From: Paracoccaceae bacterium
Lineage (GTDB): Bacteria; Pseudomonadota; Alphaproteobacteria; Rhodobacterales; Rhodobacteraceae
Assembly (NCBI GenBank): GCA_020832445.1
Contig: JAFIEO010000024.1
Location: forward strand, 62,001-126,000
Direction: 5' to 3'
Length of the DNA stretch: 64,000 nt
This document shows, piece after piece, positions 9,554-21,699 of this stretch. Each line of letters opens with the position of its first letter. Position 1 is the stretch's first letter. The notes under the pieces are model-generated. The model saw only the letters and a program-made list of their open reading frames with translations, had not been told where the DNA came from and did not search any database. The position numbers and the translations under genes are program-made.

Positions 9554-11346
9554 TGCGCACCCCGCTGCGTCCGCTGGCGCGAGTGCTGAAAGCGCGCGAA
9601 ACCGGCGAAAACCCTGACTATATCGAACAGGAAAACCGCCGTCTGCGCCTTGAAAACATGCGCGACGCGGCCCGCAATCAAGCCGAGGGGCGCTTGTTGA
9701 CGCTGGCCTTGCTGTTCTTGTGTGGCTTTGTGCTGCTGGGCGCGCGCATGGGGCTGCTGGCCGCGACCGCACCGCTTGAAATGAGTGTGGGCCTGTCCGA
9801 GGATATTTCCAGCGCGCGCGCCGATATTCTTGACCGCGAAGGGCGCGTTCTTGCCACGAATCTGCCCACCCATGCGCTATATGCCGAAACCCGCCGTATG
9901 GTGGACCCGGTGCGCGCGGCCCGGGAACTGGCGCGTATTTTCCCCGACATTGATGCCGACCGCATGGCTGCACGGTTTACCGACCCGCAGCGCCGCTTCA
10001 TCTGGATACGCGCCCAGTTGTCGCCCGAACAGCAACAGGCCGTGCATGACATTGGCGAGCCGGGCTTGTTGTTTGGCCCGCGTGATATGCGCGTCTATCC
10101 AAATGGCCGCATTGCCGCTCATGTGCTTGGTGGGGCGCGCTATGGCCAGCAAGGCGTGCGCGCGGCGGAACTTCTGGGGGTTGCGGGAACAGAGTTGTAT
10201 TTTGACAGCCGCCTGCGCGACCCCGATATGGTAAAAGAACCGTTGCATTTGTCCCTTGATCTGACGGTTCAGGCCACAGTGACGGAAGTGCTGGAAGGCG
10301 GCATGCGCATGTTGAATGCCAAAGGCGCATCGGCGGTGTTGATGGATGTCTATACGGGCGAAGTGATCAGCCTTGTATCTCTGCCCGACTTTGACCCCAA
10401 CCAGCGCCCCGCCCCCCCGACCGAAGGCGAACCCGCAGACAGCCCGTTGTTCAACCGTGCGGTGCAGGGGTATTACGAACTTGGGTCGGTGATGAAAAGT
10501 TTTGCTGTGGCGCAGGGGCTGGATTCGGGCGCGGTCACACCCGACACTATGATCGACACGCGCGGCCCGCTGACATGGGGTCGGTTCCGCATCAATGACT
10601 TCCGCAACTATGGACCGGAATTGTCGGTCAGGGATGTGATGGTCAGATCGTCGAATATCGGCACCGCGCGCATCATGCAGGCCATCGGTGTCGAAGCGCA
10701 GCAGGACTTCTTGCGCAAGTTCGGGTTTCTGGACCCGGCCCAGATTGAACTGGCCGAAGCGGCGCGGTCGCGCCCGCTGTTGCCTGACCGCTGGTCGGAT
10801 TTGTCGGTGATGACCATTTCCTACGGGCACGGCATGTCCACAAGTCCGCTGGCGCTGGCCGCAGGCTATGCCAGTCTTGTCAATGGTGGCCGAAAGATCA
10901 CGCCCACATTGCAGCGTCAGGACAACGTGCAGGCGGGCGCGCAGATTATCTCGGCGCAGACATCGCAGCAGATGCGCCTGATGCTGCATCAGGTTGTTCA
11001 GCAAGGCACGGCATCATTCGCGCGCATCGCGGGCTATCCGGTGGGGGGCAAGACCGGATCGGCCGATAAACCGGGGCCACGCGGCGGCTACATGAAGGAT
11101 GCGGTTCTGGCGACATTTGCCAGCGTATTCCCATCGCATGACCCGCGCTATGTGCTGATCGTCACCCTTGATGAAGGGGCGGACACCACCGGACCCGAAC
11201 CGCGCCGCACGGCTGGCTGGACCGCAGTGCCCGTATCCGCCGAGATTACACGCCGCATTGCGCCCTTGCTGGATATGCGGCCCATTCGGCTGGAAGCCGC
11301 CAACGCGGCATTTGACGCAGCACTTCATTCGTCCGTCGGCCATTGA
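9550..11346 (+). CDS. ftsI: Peptidoglycan D,D-transpeptidase FtsI (PBP3)
   Basis: SVMK, SSN and KTGS transpeptidase motifs; N-terminal TM. Confidence 0.95.
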   Translation: MMRTPLRPLARVLKARETGENPDYIEQENRRLRLENMRDAARNQAEGRLLTLALLFLCGFVLLGARMGLLAATAPLEMSVGLSEDISSARADILDREGRVLATNLPTHALYAETRRMVDPVRAARELARIFPDIDADRMAARFTDPQRRFIWIRAQLSPEQQQAVHDIGEPGLLFGPRDMRVYPNGRIAAHVLGGARYGQQGVRAAELLGVAGTELYFDSRLRDPDMVKEPLHLSLDLTVQATVTEVLEGGMRMLNAKGASAVLMDVYTGEVISLVSLPDFDPNQRPAPPTEGEPADSPLFNRAVQGYYELGSVMKSFAVAQGLDSGAVTPDTMIDTRGPLTWGRFRINDFRNYGPELSVRDVMVRSSNIGTARIMQAIGVEAQQDFLRKFGFLDPAQIELAEAARSRPLLPDRWSDLSVMTISYGHGMSTSPLALAAGYASLVNGGRKITPTLQRQDNVQAGAQIISAQTSQQMRLMLHQVVQQGTASFARIAGYPVGGKTGSADKPGPRGGYMKDAVLATFASVFPSHDPRYVLIVTLDEGADTTGPEPRRTAGWTAVPVSAEITRRIAPLLDMRPIRLEAANAAFDAALHSSVGH

Positions 11347-11399
11347 ACAGCGGTTGCGTTTCGGGCTAACAGGCAGCACATCCACCCCGCAAGGAGCCA

Positions 11400-12893
11400 A
11401 TGCGCGTGACTGACCAGCCGCCCCCCCGCCCGCTTTCCGCGCTTGGCCTTAGCCCGACGCGCGGGGGAAACGTGTCTGTCACCGGGTTGGCGCTGGACAG
11501 TCGGCAGGTGCGCGAAGGGGCATTGTTCGCAGCCTTGCCCGGCAGTCGTGTGCATGGCGGCGAATTCATCACCTATGCGCTGCGCATGGGGGCAGGGGCA
11601 ATCCTGACCGACCGCGCAGGGGCCGAAATCGCGCAAGACGCGCTTGCCGCATCGGACGCGGCTTTGGTGCTGGCGGAAGACCCGCGCGCGGCCTTCGCGT
11701 CGGCCTGTGCCTTGTGGTTCAAAGCGCAGCCGGAATACATGGTTGCCGTGACTGGCACGAATGGCAAAACCTCGGTTGCCAGTTTTGCCCGCCAGATCTG
11801 GACATTCCTTGGCCATGACGCCGTCAATCTGGGCACGACAGGCGTCGAAGGGGCGTATTCCGCCCCGCTGGCCCATACCACGCCGGACCCCATTACGTTG
11901 CACCGGCTGCTGGCCGAAATGGCGCAGGCAGGTGTCACACATGCCGCGATGGAGGCCTCTTCGCACGGGTTGGACCAACGCCGCCTTGACGGGGTGCGCC
12001 TGCGCGCGGCTGCGTTCACCAATCTGTCGCAGGACCATCTGGATTATCACGCCACGATGGATGCCTATTTCGCCGCCAAGGCGCAGCTTTTCGACAGGCT
12101 TTTGCCCGATGACGGTGTGGCCGTCATCAATATGGATGACCCGCGTGGTGCCGATATTCTGGCCATCGCCGAAGCGCGCGGGCAGGGCACGCTGACCATC
12201 GGGCGCAACAGGGATGCAGATTTGTGCATTCTGGGCCAGCGTTTTGACGCGGCGGGCCAGACGTTGCGCTACAGTTATGCGGGCAAAATCTATCAGGAAT
12301 ACCTGCCGCTGATTGGCGGGTTTCAGGCTGAAAATGTGCTGGCCGCAGTCGGGCTGGTGCTGGCGTGCGGGGATGACCCTGATGATGTGGCGTTGCGCCT
12401 GTCGCTGCTGGACGGGGTGCGCGGACGTATGCAGCTTGCGGGAACGCGCGCCAATGGTGCCCCCGTGTTCGTTGATTATGCGCATACGCCCGCCGCGTTG
12501 GAAGTTGCGCTGAAAGCACTGCGCCCGCATGTCATGGGGCGGCTGCTTGTCGTATTCGGCGCAGGCGGGGATCGCGACAAGGGCAAGCGTCCGTTGATGG
12601 GACAGGCGGCCGCGAACCATGCCGATCTTGCCTATGTGACCGATGACAACCCCCGGTCCGAAGACCCTGCGCAGATCCGCCATGAGGTTTTGCAAGGATG
12701 CCCGGAGGGCCTTGAAGTGTCCGACCGCGCCGAGGCGATCTTGCGCGCGGTCGATGCGCTGCGACCGGGCGATGCGCTTCTGGTGGCGGGCAAGGGCCAT
12801 GAAACCGGCCAGATCGTTGGTGACACTGTCTACCCCTTTGATGATGTCGAACAGGCAAGCGTTGCCATCGCCGCATTGGAGGACCGCGCATGA
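11400..12893 (+). CDS. murE: UDP-MurNAc-L-Ala-D-Glu:meso-DAP ligase
   Basis: AVTGTNGKTSVASF; DDNPRSEDP; dcw context. Confidence 0.96.
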   Translation: MRVTDQPPPRPLSALGLSPTRGGNVSVTGLALDSRQVREGALFAALPGSRVHGGEFITYALRMGAGAILTDRAGAEIAQDALAASDAALVLAEDPRAAFASACALWFKAQPEYMVAVTGTNGKTSVASFARQIWTFLGHDAVNLGTTGVEGAYSAPLAHTTPDPITLHRLLAEMAQAGVTHAAMEASSHGLDQRRLDGVRLRAAAFTNLSQDHLDYHATMDAYFAAKAQLFDRLLPDDGVAVINMDDPRGADILAIAEARGQGTLTIGRNRDADLCILGQRFDAAGQTLRYSYAGKIYQEYLPLIGGFQAENVLAAVGLVLACGDDPDDVALRLSLLDGVRGRMQLAGTRANGAPVFVDYAHTPAALEVALKALRPHVMGRLLVVFGAGGDRDKGKRPLMGQAAANHADLAYVTDDNPRSEDPAQIRHEVLQGCPEGLEVSDRAEAILRAVDALRPGDALLVAGKGHETGQIVGDTVYPFDDVEQASVAIAALEDRA

Positions 12894-14329
12894 CCCTTTG
12901 GACAGCATCTGATGCCGCGCGCGCAACAGGCGGGCAAGCCAGCGCCGACTGGACTGCCAGCGGTATTTCGATTGACACGCGCAGCTTGCAGCCGGGGGAT
13001 TTGTTTGTCGCACTGAAAGCCGCACGGGACGGGCATGACTTTGTGGCGCAAGCCCTGCAACAAGGGGCGGCCGCGGCCATGGTGGACCATATTCCAGACG
13101 ATGTGCCGCATGATGCACCCCTGCTGGTCGTGCCCGATGTGATGGCCGCGCTGAGTGCACTTGGTGCGGCGGGGCGTGCGCGCAGCCGCGCCAAGGTGAT
13201 TGCCGTGACAGGGTCTGTGGGCAAAACCTCGACCAAGGAAATGCTGCGCGAAATGCTGTCCGCGATTGGCAAGACCCATGCGGCGGAAGCCAGCTTCAAC
13301 AACCATTGGGGGGTTCCGATAACCTTGGCGCGCCTTGCGCCCGATGCGGATTTCGCGGTCATTGAAATCGGCATGAACCAACCGGGCGAGATTGCACCGC
13401 TTGCGCAACTGGCCCGCCCGCATGTGGCAATGATTACCACAATCGCGCCGGCGCATCTGGAAGCGTTCGACAGCATTGACGGAATTGCGCAGGAAAAGGC
13501 CAGTATTTTCAAGTCTCTGGGGCGTGAAGGTCATGCAATATTCCCCTGTGACCTGCCGACAAGTCCGATTTTGCGGGATGCGGCGGCGCGGTCGGGCGCA
13601 ACTCTTTGGCCGTTCGGGTATGGCGCGGATGCTGTCACGCCCGAAGACATGACCCAGACCGAGGCCGCGCTGGTCTTGCGTGCCAATGTTGGCGGGATGC
13701 GCGTGTCCGTCAGGCTGGCCAATGCCGGTGCGCATTTCGGCATGAACGGGCTGGGCTGTCTGGCGGTGGCGCAGGCGCTGGGGCTTGATTTGGCGCGCGC
13801 AGCCCTTGGCCTTGGTCGTTGGCAGCCGCCTGCGGGGCGCGGATTGCGCCAGACCATCATGCTGGACACGGTCGAAGAACTGAGCTTCACATTGATCGAC
13901 GATGCCTTCAACGCCAATCCCGCATCGCTTGAAGCGGCGCTGGACATGCTGGCAAAAATTACACCGGCCCAGACCCAGACAGGCCGCCGCGGGCGGCGCA
14001 TTGCCATTTTGGGTGACATGCTGGAACTGGGCCCGCAGGAACATGCCCTGCACGAAGCCATCGCGCAGTATCCGGCCATCGCCAGTGTGGATCTGGTGCA
14101 TTGTGTCGGGCCGCGCATGGAAGCGCTGTCGCGGAAATTGCCATTACGCCAGCGTGGACGCCATGTGGCGAAAGCGCAGGATCTGGCCGCAATGGTTCAT
14201 ATGCTGGTCGCCCCCGGCGATATTGTTCTTGTAAAAGGGTCCAAGGCCAGCCGCGTTTCAGGTGTCGTGGATGCGCTACGCGCTTTGGCCGCACCCACGC
14301 ACGGCAATCGCGACCGCAAAAGAAGCTGA
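12890..14329 (+). CDS. murF: UDP-MurNAc-tripeptide:D-Ala-D-Ala ligase
   Basis: [33 protein letters not shown] overlap with murE. Confidence 0.96.
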   Translation: MTLWTASDAARATGGQASADWTASGISIDTRSLQPGDLFVALKAARDGHDFVAQALQQGAAAAMVDHIPDDVPHDAPLLVVPDVMAALSALGAAGRARSRAKVIAVTGSVGKTSTKEMLREMLSAIGKTHAAEASFNNHWGVPITLARLAPDADFAVIEIGMNQPGEIAPLAQLARPHVAMITTIAPAHLEAFDSIDGIAQEKASIFKSLGREGHAIFPCDLPTSPILRDAAARSGATLWPFGYGADAVTPEDMTQTEAALVLRANVGGMRVSVRLANAGAHFGMNGLGCLAVAQALGLDLARAALGLGRWQPPAGRGLRQTIMLDTVEELSFTLIDDAFNANPASLEAALDMLAKITPAQTQTGRRGRRIAILGDMLELGPQEHALHEAIAQYPAIASVDLVHCVGPRMEALSRKLPLRQRGRHVAKAQDLAAMVHMLVAPGDIVLVKGSKASRVSGVVDALRALAAPTHGNRDRKRS

Positions 14330-14339
14330 AGGAAGCACC

Positions 14340-15425
14340 ATGTTTTACTTTTTAACCGAATTTGCAGGCACCGTGCCGGGATTCAACCTGTTCCGGTTTA
14401 TCACGGTGCGCGCAGGTGCGGCCTTCTTTACGGCGCTGATTTTCGGCTTTGTATTCGGCAAACCGCTGATCAATATGCTGAAGCGGCGGCAATCCAACGG
14501 ACAGCCCATTCGCGAAGACGGACCCGAAAGCCATTTGCTGACCAAGACCGGCACGCCCACAATGGGGGGGTTGCTGATCTTGTCGGCGCTGACGGTGTCA
14601 ACTCTGCTTTGGGCGCGGCTGGATAACCCTTATGTCTGGATCGTGCTGCTGGTGACCGTTGCATTTGGCGCAATCGGGTTTGCCGATGATCTGGCGAAAG
14701 TGTCCAAGGGCAACGTCAAGGGCGTGCCCGGGCGGGTGCGTTTGGGGCTTGGCATTCTGATCGGCCTGCTGGCCAGCGCGGCTGCGATGTATGTGCATCC
14801 CGACGATTTACAAGGCCAGTTGGCAGTCCCCGTGTTCAAGGAAGTGTTGTTGTCGATGGGGTGGTTCTTTATTCCCTTCGGGGCGTTTGTTATTGTGGGG
14901 GCGGCCAATTCGGTCAACCTGACAGACGGGCTGGACGGGCTTGCCATCATGCCGGTGATGATTGCCGCAACCACGCTGGGGGTGATTGCCTATGCGGTCG
15001 GTCGGGTGGATTTCACGGCCTATCTGGATGTGCATTATGTTCCCGGTGTGGGCGAATTGCTGGTCTTTACCGCCGCGCTGGCCGGCGGGGGGCTTGGGTT
15101 CTTGTGGTATAACGCCCCACCTGCTGCGGTGTTCATGGGCGATACCGGTTCGCTGTCGCTGGGTGGTGCGCTGGGGGCGATTGCCGTGTCGATCAAGCAT
15201 GAAATCGTTCTGGCAATTGTGGGCGGTATCTTTGTGGTCGAAACCCTGTCGGTTATCATTCAGGTTTTGTATTACAAGCGCACCGGCAAGCGGGTTTTCC
15301 TGATGGCGCCAATTCACCACCATTTCGAGAAGAAGGGCTGGGCCGAACCGCAGATTGTCATCCGGTTCTGGATTATCGCGCTTGTGCTGGCGCTGATCGG
15401 GCTGGCCACGCTGAAAGTGCGCTAG
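14340..15425 (+). CDS. mraY: Phospho-MurNAc-pentapeptide transferase
   Basis: [40 protein letters not shown]. Confidence 0.96.
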   Translation: MFYFLTEFAGTVPGFNLFRFITVRAGAAFFTALIFGFVFGKPLINMLKRRQSNGQPIREDGPESHLLTKTGTPTMGGLLILSALTVSTLLWARLDNPYVWIVLLVTVAFGAIGFADDLAKVSKGNVKGVPGRVRLGLGILIGLLASAAAMYVHPDDLQGQLAVPVFKEVLLSMGWFFIPFGAFVIVGAANSVNLTDGLDGLAIMPVMIAATTLGVIAYAVGRVDFTAYLDVHYVPGVGELLVFTAALAGGGLGFLWYNAPPAAVFMGDTGSLSLGGALGAIAVSIKHEIVLAIVGGIFVVETLSVIIQVLYYKRTGKRVFLMAPIHHHFEKKGWAEPQIVIRFWIIALVLALIGLATLKVR

Positions 15426-15443
15426 TGTGGGCCTTGGTCGGCA

Positions 15444-16418
15444 TCAGTCGCGCAACAGGTCGTAGTAGCGTTCCAGCCTGCTTTCGACTTGTGCAACCCA
15501 GTTGCCACGCGTGGATGTCAGGCTTGCATGATGCCCTGTCCAGTCGCTGGCCAGCGCGTCCAGTACATCGGGTGTGGTGGCAACCCGTTCAACCAGAACC
15601 CAGCGGTTCCATTCATAGGCAATGCTCCAGCCGGGTTCATCCACGCGGGCATCGGCCAGCCGGTAGTGAAAGGTTGGCCGCCCGCCCTTAAGCTGTGTGT
15701 CCGGCACGTCTGTCAGCAATTCGGGGCGCAGATGTTCCAGCGCGGGCAGCAGGTCCAGCCCGTATTGGCGTGACGGTGCGTGGCGCGCATAGGCAATCGC
15801 CAGATCATCGACACTCCAGTTTTCGCCCGCGACAAGCGCTTCAACCAGTGCATTGGGCCAGCGGTCCACAAACGGCATGATGTTGCGCGCCGGATCAATC
15901 GGGTCGGATGCGCGCAACCAGTCTTCCAGAAGCGCATAGGCGCGGGCAACAGCAACAAGGCCACTGCCATCGGGTGTGGGCAGTTCAGGGTTCAGATGCA
16001 GGCCAAAGCTATAGGCCAACGCGGCACGGCTGCCTTTTGCACCGGCTTTGCGCAGTGCACTGGTCAGATGCTCGGCATGGCGCAGGTCAGATTGCGCAAG
16101 CGGCGGCGTGACAATTTCCACGGGAACCAGATCCCCAAGCGCCTTGGCGGCAATGTCTTCGGCCCATTTGGTTTTCAGCGCGATGTCCAGCTCGATCTTT
16201 ACATCGCCGAACTGCCCGCCCTTTACCTGTATGTCGCGCGGCCCCTGCGCGCAGATTTCCCCACCCCAAAGCGCGCGCACCAGTTCTGCGGCATCATCTA
16301 CGCTAACCTCGGCGAATTCAATTTCCAGCCCGACGCGGCGCGGCGCCTGTGATGCGGCTGAATGTGCAGGCAGGGGCCAGAAATACTCGCGGGGCAGGGC
16401 GGTATGCAGCTTGTTCAT
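15444..16418 (-). CDS. Amidoligase family protein (ATP-grasp/GS-like amidoligase)
   Basis: RRVGLEIEFAEVSVDDAAELV...VEIVTPPL...SFGLHLNPE; resembles Pfam Amidoligase_2. Confidence 0.85.
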   Translation of the reverse strand: MNKLHTALPREYFWPLPAHSAASQAPRRVGLEIEFAEVSVDDAAELVRALWGGEICAQGPRDIQVKGGQFGDVKIELDIALKTKWAEDIAAKALGDLVPVEIVTPPLAQSDLRHAEHLTSALRKAGAKGSRAALAYSFGLHLNPELPTPDGSGLVAVARAYALLEDWLRASDPIDPARNIMPFVDRWPNALVEALVAGENWSVDDLAIAYARHAPSRQYGLDLLPALEHLRPELLTDVPDTQLKGGRPTFHYRLADARVDEPGWSIAYEWNRWVLVERVATTPDVLDALASDWTGHHASLTSTRGNWVAQVESRLERYYDLLRD

Positions 16419-16452
16419 AGGGTCGATCCGTAAAGTGCAAGTTCAAATAAGG

Positions 16453-16902
16453 TCAGTCGGCCAGTGCCTCTGGTCCGGTGGTGCCAATCAGGCGGTAAAC
16501 CCACGCGGTTTCGCCGTCTTCCAGTGTCATCAGATCACGGCGATATTTTCGCCCGGTGCGTTCATAGCGGTCAAGGCGTATCATTTCTTCGGGCGTTACC
16601 GTGAAAACCACGCCTTTTAACATGAAATCCTGCGTGGCGCGCAGGTCGCGGCGGTTGCGGTCCCAGCCGCGCAGGATCGCGGGTTCTGCGGGGGCAGCAC
16701 GCCCCAGCACGACCAGCCGCACCAACGGGTTGGTCAGTGTGGCAAACCCGAAAACGCGCGCGTTCTCATCTGGTGGCGGCGGGGCGCTGTCATCCAGACG
16801 GGGCAGATAGACAGGCGCGCGTGTGAGCAGAAACCACAATCCGGCCAATAGTGCTGCGATTATAACGATGGTGATAATCGGGCGACTAATCAGAAATGTC
16901 AT
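16453..16902 (-). CDS. Gamma-glutamylcyclotransferase-like protein with N-terminal TM anchor
   Basis: ITIVIIAALLAGLWFLLT TM helix, then VFGFATLTNPLVRLVVLGR...LKGVVFTVTPEEMIRLDRYER (AIG2/GGCT-like). Confidence 0.8.
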   Translation of the reverse strand: MTFLISRPIITIVIIAALLAGLWFLLTRAPVYLPRLDDSAPPPPDENARVFGFATLTNPLVRLVVLGRAAPAEPAILRGWDRNRRDLRATQDFMLKGVVFTVTPEEMIRLDRYERTGRKYRRDLMTLEDGETAWVYRLIGTTGPEALAD

Positions 16903-16942
16903 GCGACTTATGTATCTTCGTTTCCGGCCCTGTCAAAGCGCA

Positions 16943-17833
16943 TCACTGCAATTCTGCGCGTCGTTTGCGCAGAATTTCCAGAATATACAGCGCCATCGCG
17001 GCCCATATCATGGGAAAGGCAATCACGCGCGCCCCCTCGAACGGTTCACGGAAAATGAACACCGAAATCAGGAAAATCATTGTTGGAATCGAATATCCCG
17101 CAATGGCGATGGTCGACAGGCGCAACGCTTTCGCCCCGTTCGCATACAGCATCAGGGGGGCCGCAGTGACCAGCCCGCAGCCGACAAGCAGCGCCCAGTC
17201 AAACGCACTGGCCTGCGCGCTGAACGTCGTTCCCTGAAGTTGTGCCCAGACCATATACGCGATCGCGAAGGGCAACAGGATCAGCGCTTCCAGCGCAAAG
17301 CCCTGATTTGGGCCAATGGGCAGGGCGCGCTTGAAATACGCATAGCTGCCCCAACTGAACACGATCAGCAAAGTGCCAAGTGGCAGCGCGCCCGCATCAA
17401 CCGTCAGCACAACAACTGCGGCCACCGCCAGCCCGACAGCCCCCCATTGTCGCGCACTCAGTTTCTCGCCCAGCAGCGTTGCCCCCAGAAACACATTGAA
17501 AATGGGGTTTATATAGTAGCCAAGCGCGGCATCCATTGCCTGACCGGACTGTATAAGCCAGACATAGGTGCCCCAGTTGATGGAAATCAACGCCGCAGTG
17601 ACCAGCGCCATGCCCAGCATGCGCGGCGTGCGGATGGCCGTGCGCAGATCATCCGTGCGCCCCAGCAAAACAAGGGCCACCAGCGCAAAGGGCACGGCCC
17701 AGATGACGCGATGCGCGATTACTTCGACTGTCGGGACATGATCCAGCGCCTTGAAATAGAAGGGCAGCATGCCCCAGATCGCAAATGCAGCACCCGCGAA
17801 GGCAAAACCGCGCAGGCTGTCGTCACTGTTCAT
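16943..17833 (-). CDS. rarD: EamA family transporter RarD
   Basis: [36 protein letters not shown]; internal start overlapping the murD 3' end. Confidence 0.85.
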   Translation of the reverse strand: MNSDDSLRGFAFAGAAFAIWGMLPFYFKALDHVPTVEVIAHRVIWAVPFALVALVLLGRTDDLRTAIRTPRMLGMALVTAALISINWGTYVWLIQSGQAMDAALGYYINPIFNVFLGATLLGEKLSARQWGAVGLAVAAVVVLTVDAGALPLGTLLIVFSWGSYAYFKRALPIGPNQGFALEALILLPFAIAYMVWAQLQGTTFSAQASAFDWALLVGCGLVTAAPLMLYANGAKALRLSTIAIAGYSIPTMIFLISVFIFREPFEGARVIAFPMIWAAMALYILEILRKRRAELQ

Positions 17834-19244
17834 CCGGCGTGCCTTGCTCCGATACGCGCATGGTGACAGCATCGATAAAGGCCTGACCACGGCTTTCGAA
17901 ATCCGTGAACTGATCAAAACTGGCGGCGGCAGGCGCCAGCAGAACCACATCGCCCGATTGCGCGTCACTCATGGCGCGGGCAACGGCGCGGTCCATGGTT
18001 TCGCAGATTTCATGGGCCGTGTCGCCCAGTTGCAGGGCAAATTCGCGCGCTGAATGGCCGATCAGATAGGCCTTGGTCACATGTCCCAGATGTGGCGCAA
18101 GCGAGGTAATGCCGCCATCCTTGCCCAGTCCGCCCGCGATCCAGCGAATGCGATCAAACGCCTGTAGCGCCTGTGCCGCGCTTTCGGCATTTGTGGCCTT
18201 GCTGTCGTTGATGTAGCGCACGCCACCGGCTTCGGCGACAAGCTGGCTGCGATGGGGCAGGCCGCTGAAGGTATGCAGCGCATCTTCGATCATGCGCGGC
18301 GCAAGGCCAAGACTGCGCGCCACGGCATAGGCGGCGCAGGCATTCTGGTGGTTATGTGCCCCGGGCAGCCCCTTGACTGACCGCAGGTCAACTGATGCAA
18401 CCTGCTTTCCGCGCCTGTATTCGGCCAGAAACCCCTTGCGTGCAAACACGTTCCAGCCCGGTCCGGCCAGTTTCTGACCAGAGGAGATGCGGATCACCCG
18501 CATGTCTTCGGGGTTCTGCCCCAGTTGCCCTGCCAGAAACTGCCCCTCGAATTCGTCAACGCCGATCACGGCCCTGTCCGGCCCGCCTTCGGCAAACAGC
18601 CGGCGCTTGGCCGCAAAATAGCCGCCCATGCCGCCGTGACGGTCCAGATGGTCCGCTGACAGGTTGGTGAATACCGCGATGTCGGGGGTCAGGGCGCGGG
18701 CCAGTTCGGTCTGGTAGCTGGACAGTTCCAGAACCACCACTTCCCCGTTTTGCGGCGGGTCGATGGACAAGACGCCCTTGCCGATATTGCCCGCCATCTG
18801 TGTGGGGCGTCCGGCCTGTTCAAGAATGTGGTGCAACAGGGCGGTTGTCGTGGATTTGCCGTTTGACCCGGTGATGGCCACAACTTTGGGCGGCAATTCG
18901 AATTCCATGGTCTGCACTGTCGCAAAGCTGCGGAAAAACAGCCCGATGTCGTTATCAACGGGCACACCCGCTGAAATTGCGGCGGAAATGATGCGGTTGG
19001 GTGCCGGATAGAGATGCGCAATACCCGGGCTGACGATCAGCGCGGCCACGCTGGACCAGTCTGTTTTGGTCAGGTCATGCAGGGGTATGCCCTTGGCTTC
19101 GGCGGCAGCGCGGGTTTCCGGGCTTTCATCCCATGCCAGTGGAATGGCGTCACCTGCTGTAAGTGCTGCGCAGGTCGCCATACCCGACCGCCCCAGCCCC
19201 AACACGGCAACGCGCGCCCGTTTATATCCTTGGATCGGGATCAT
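17823..19244 (-). CDS. murD: UDP-N-acetylmuramoylalanine--D-glutamate ligase
   Basis: [49 protein letters not shown]. Confidence 0.96.
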   Translation of the reverse strand: MIPIQGYKRARVAVLGLGRSGMATCAALTAGDAIPLAWDESPETRAAAEAKGIPLHDLTKTDWSSVAALIVSPGIAHLYPAPNRIISAAISAGVPVDNDIGLFFRSFATVQTMEFELPPKVVAITGSNGKSTTTALLHHILEQAGRPTQMAGNIGKGVLSIDPPQNGEVVVLELSSYQTELARALTPDIAVFTNLSADHLDRHGGMGGYFAAKRRLFAEGGPDRAVIGVDEFEGQFLAGQLGQNPEDMRVIRISSGQKLAGPGWNVFARKGFLAEYRRGKQVASVDLRSVKGLPGAHNHQNACAAYAVARSLGLAPRMIEDALHTFSGLPHRSQLVAEAGGVRYINDSKATNAESAAQALQAFDRIRWIAGGLGKDGGITSLAPHLGHVTKAYLIGHSAREFALQLGDTAHEICETMDRAVARAMSDAQSGDVVLLAPAAASFDQFTDFESRGQAFIDAVTMRVSEQGTPDEQ

Positions 19245-19735
19245 GGTTGTGGCCCTTCCTTGCTGGCGCATGCGACGTCTTTTGCGTTTTGGGCCATGTG
19301 GGCGTGGCTTGCAAGGATAGCTTTGTGGCTGCGCATGATTAGCGCGTATGCCGCAACGTCCCGAATCACTTATGTGCGAATTTGGCTGGAAAACTTTTCA
19401 CTTGTTGCGTGCGCGGTGTTTGCGCTGACATGCCTTGCCCTGTGTTTCTGATGTCAGGAATGTGGCGAAATTGTGGTAACATATATGTGTGGAAAACAAT
19501 ATAAAAACAATGGTTTCCTGCGGTGCAGCGAAAATTTATTGACAATATTGACAGTCGTATTGTGAATAAATTTACAAAAAAATCCTTTAGTTAAAAAAAG
19601 TTACACAATCTTTGACGAATGCGTTATACAGGCGTCGGGGAAGGGCGTCGGCCATTGTGTCACGCCGGAAATTTATGGGGGGATCTGTCGCATATTTTGG
19701 CGATTTCAGCCCCCCCGGAGACTGGAGGAAGATTC

Positions 19736-21682
19736 ATGTCAAATGTCTATCCCGCTTCTGACGAGTTTGTGGCGAATGCGCATGCCGACGCAGCCAAGTA
19801 CGAGCAGATGTATGCTGCATCCATCAATGACCCGGACAGCTTCTGGGGCGAGCACGGCAAGCGTATTGACTGGATCAAGCCCTTTACCAAGGTCAAGAAC
19901 GCGACGTTCGAGTATGGCAATGTCGACATCAAGTGGTTTGAAGATGGCACGCTGAATGTGTCGGCCAATTGCATTGACCGCCATGTGCGCACGCGCGGCG
20001 ACCAGACGGCCATCATCTGGGAACCGGATGACCCCAAGACGCCTGCCCGGCACATCACCTATCGTGAATTGCTGGATCAGACCAGCCGCATGGCGAATGT
20101 GCTGAAAGATCTGGGTATCGGCAAGGGCGACCGCGTTGTGCTGTATCTGCCGATGATCCCGGAAGCGGCTTATGCGATGCTGGCTTGTGCGCGGATCGGG
20201 GCTGTTCATTCGATCGTGTTCGCAGGGTTTTCGCCGGATGCACTGGCAAACCGCATCAATGACTGTCAGGCCAAGGCCGTGATCACGGCTGACACCGCGC
20301 CGCGTGGCGGGCGCCGCACTGCGCTGAAATCCAACACCGACAAGGCGCTGTTTGACTGCTCTGACAAGGTGAAATGCCTTGTTGTCAAGCATACCGGCGA
20401 CCAGACGACCTGGGTTGATGGCCGCGATATCGACCTGAAGGCCGAAATGGCCACCGCCAGCCCTGATTGCCCCTGCACAGAAGTGGGCGCGGAAGACCCG
20501 CTGTTCATTCTTTATACATCAGGGTCGACAGGCCGGCCGAAAGGGGTTGTGCACAGCTCTGGCGGGTATCTGGTTTATGCGGCGATGACGCAGCAATACA
20601 CATTCGATTATCATGATGGCGATGTGTTCTGGTGCACCGCGGATGTCGGTTGGGTGACCGGCCACAGCTATATCATTTACGGGCCGCTGGCGAATGGCGC
20701 GATCACGCTGATGTTCGAAGGTGTGCCGACCTATCCCGATGCGGGCCGTTTCTGGGAAGTTTGTGCAAAGCACAAGGTCAACCAGTTCTACACCGCGCCG
20801 ACCGCCATTCGCGCGCTGATGGGGCAGGGGACCGAATGGGTTGAAAAGCACGATCTGTCGTCGTTGAAACTGCTTGGATCGGTGGGTGAACCTATCAACC
20901 CCGAAGCATGGAACTGGTATAACGAAAATGTCGGCAAGGGCCGTTGCCCGATTGTCGATACGTTCTGGCAGACCGAAACGGGCGGCCACATGATTACCGC
21001 GCTTCCCGGTGCCATTCCGGCCAAGCCCGGTTCGGCGACGAAGCCGTTTTTCGGTGTGGTGCCGGAAATTCTGGACCCTGCAACCGCCGAAGTTCAGACA
21101 GATACCGCAGCAGAAGGTGTGTTGTGCATCAAGGAAAGCTGGCCCGGTCAGATGCGGACCGTCTGGGGTGATCATGAGCGTTTCATGGAAACCTATTTCA
21201 GCCAGTATAAAGGCTATTACTTCACGGGTGACGGCTGCCGCCGCGATGCCGATGGCGATTACTGGATCACCGGACGTGTGGATGACGTGATCAACGTATC
21301 GGGCCACCGCATGGGCACCGCCGAGGTTGAATCCGCCCTTGTCGCACATGAAGCCGTGGCCGAAGCAGCAGTTGTCGGCTACCCGCATGATATCAAGGGG
21401 CAGGGGATCTATGCCTATGTGACCTTGATGAATAACATGGAACCCAGCGAAGAACTGCGCAAGGAACTGGTCAAATGGGTGCGTCAGGAAATCGGTCCCA
21501 TCGCCAGCCCTGATCTTATTCAATGGGCGCCGGGTCTGCCGAAGACCCGCTCTGGCAAGATTATGCGCCGTATTCTGCGCAAGATTGCCGAAGATGATTT
21601 TGGCGCTTTGGGCGACATCTCGACATTGGCCGATCCGTCGGTGGTCGATGAACTTATCGAAAACCGCATGAACCGGGCCTGA
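19736..21682 (+). CDS. acs: Acetate--CoA ligase
   Basis: [56 protein letters not shown]. Confidence 0.96.
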   Translation: MSNVYPASDEFVANAHADAAKYEQMYAASINDPDSFWGEHGKRIDWIKPFTKVKNATFEYGNVDIKWFEDGTLNVSANCIDRHVRTRGDQTAIIWEPDDPKTPARHITYRELLDQTSRMANVLKDLGIGKGDRVVLYLPMIPEAAYAMLACARIGAVHSIVFAGFSPDALANRINDCQAKAVITADTAPRGGRRTALKSNTDKALFDCSDKVKCLVVKHTGDQTTWVDGRDIDLKAEMATASPDCPCTEVGAEDPLFILYTSGSTGRPKGVVHSSGGYLVYAAMTQQYTFDYHDGDVFWCTADVGWVTGHSYIIYGPLANGAITLMFEGVPTYPDAGRFWEVCAKHKVNQFYTAPTAIRALMGQGTEWVEKHDLSSLKLLGSVGEPINPEAWNWYNENVGKGRCPIVDTFWQTETGGHMITALPGAIPAKPGSATKPFFGVVPEILDPATAEVQTDTAAEGVLCIKESWPGQMRTVWGDHERFMETYFSQYKGYYFTGDGCRRDADGDYWITGRVDDVINVSGHRMGTAEVESALVAHEAVAEAAVVGYPHDIKGQGIYAYVTLMNNMEPSEELRKELVKWVRQEIGPIASPDLIQWAPGLPKTRSGKIMRRILRKIAEDDFGALGDISTLADPSVVDELIENRMNRA

Positions 21683-21699
21683 CAGGGATGAGGGACATA

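Noticed and set aside
11325-13160. 611-aa ORF on the minus strand
   Set aside because: Antisense to murE, which has clear motifs.
12830-14101. 423-aa ORF on the minus strand
   Set aside because: Antisense to murF; shadow ORF.
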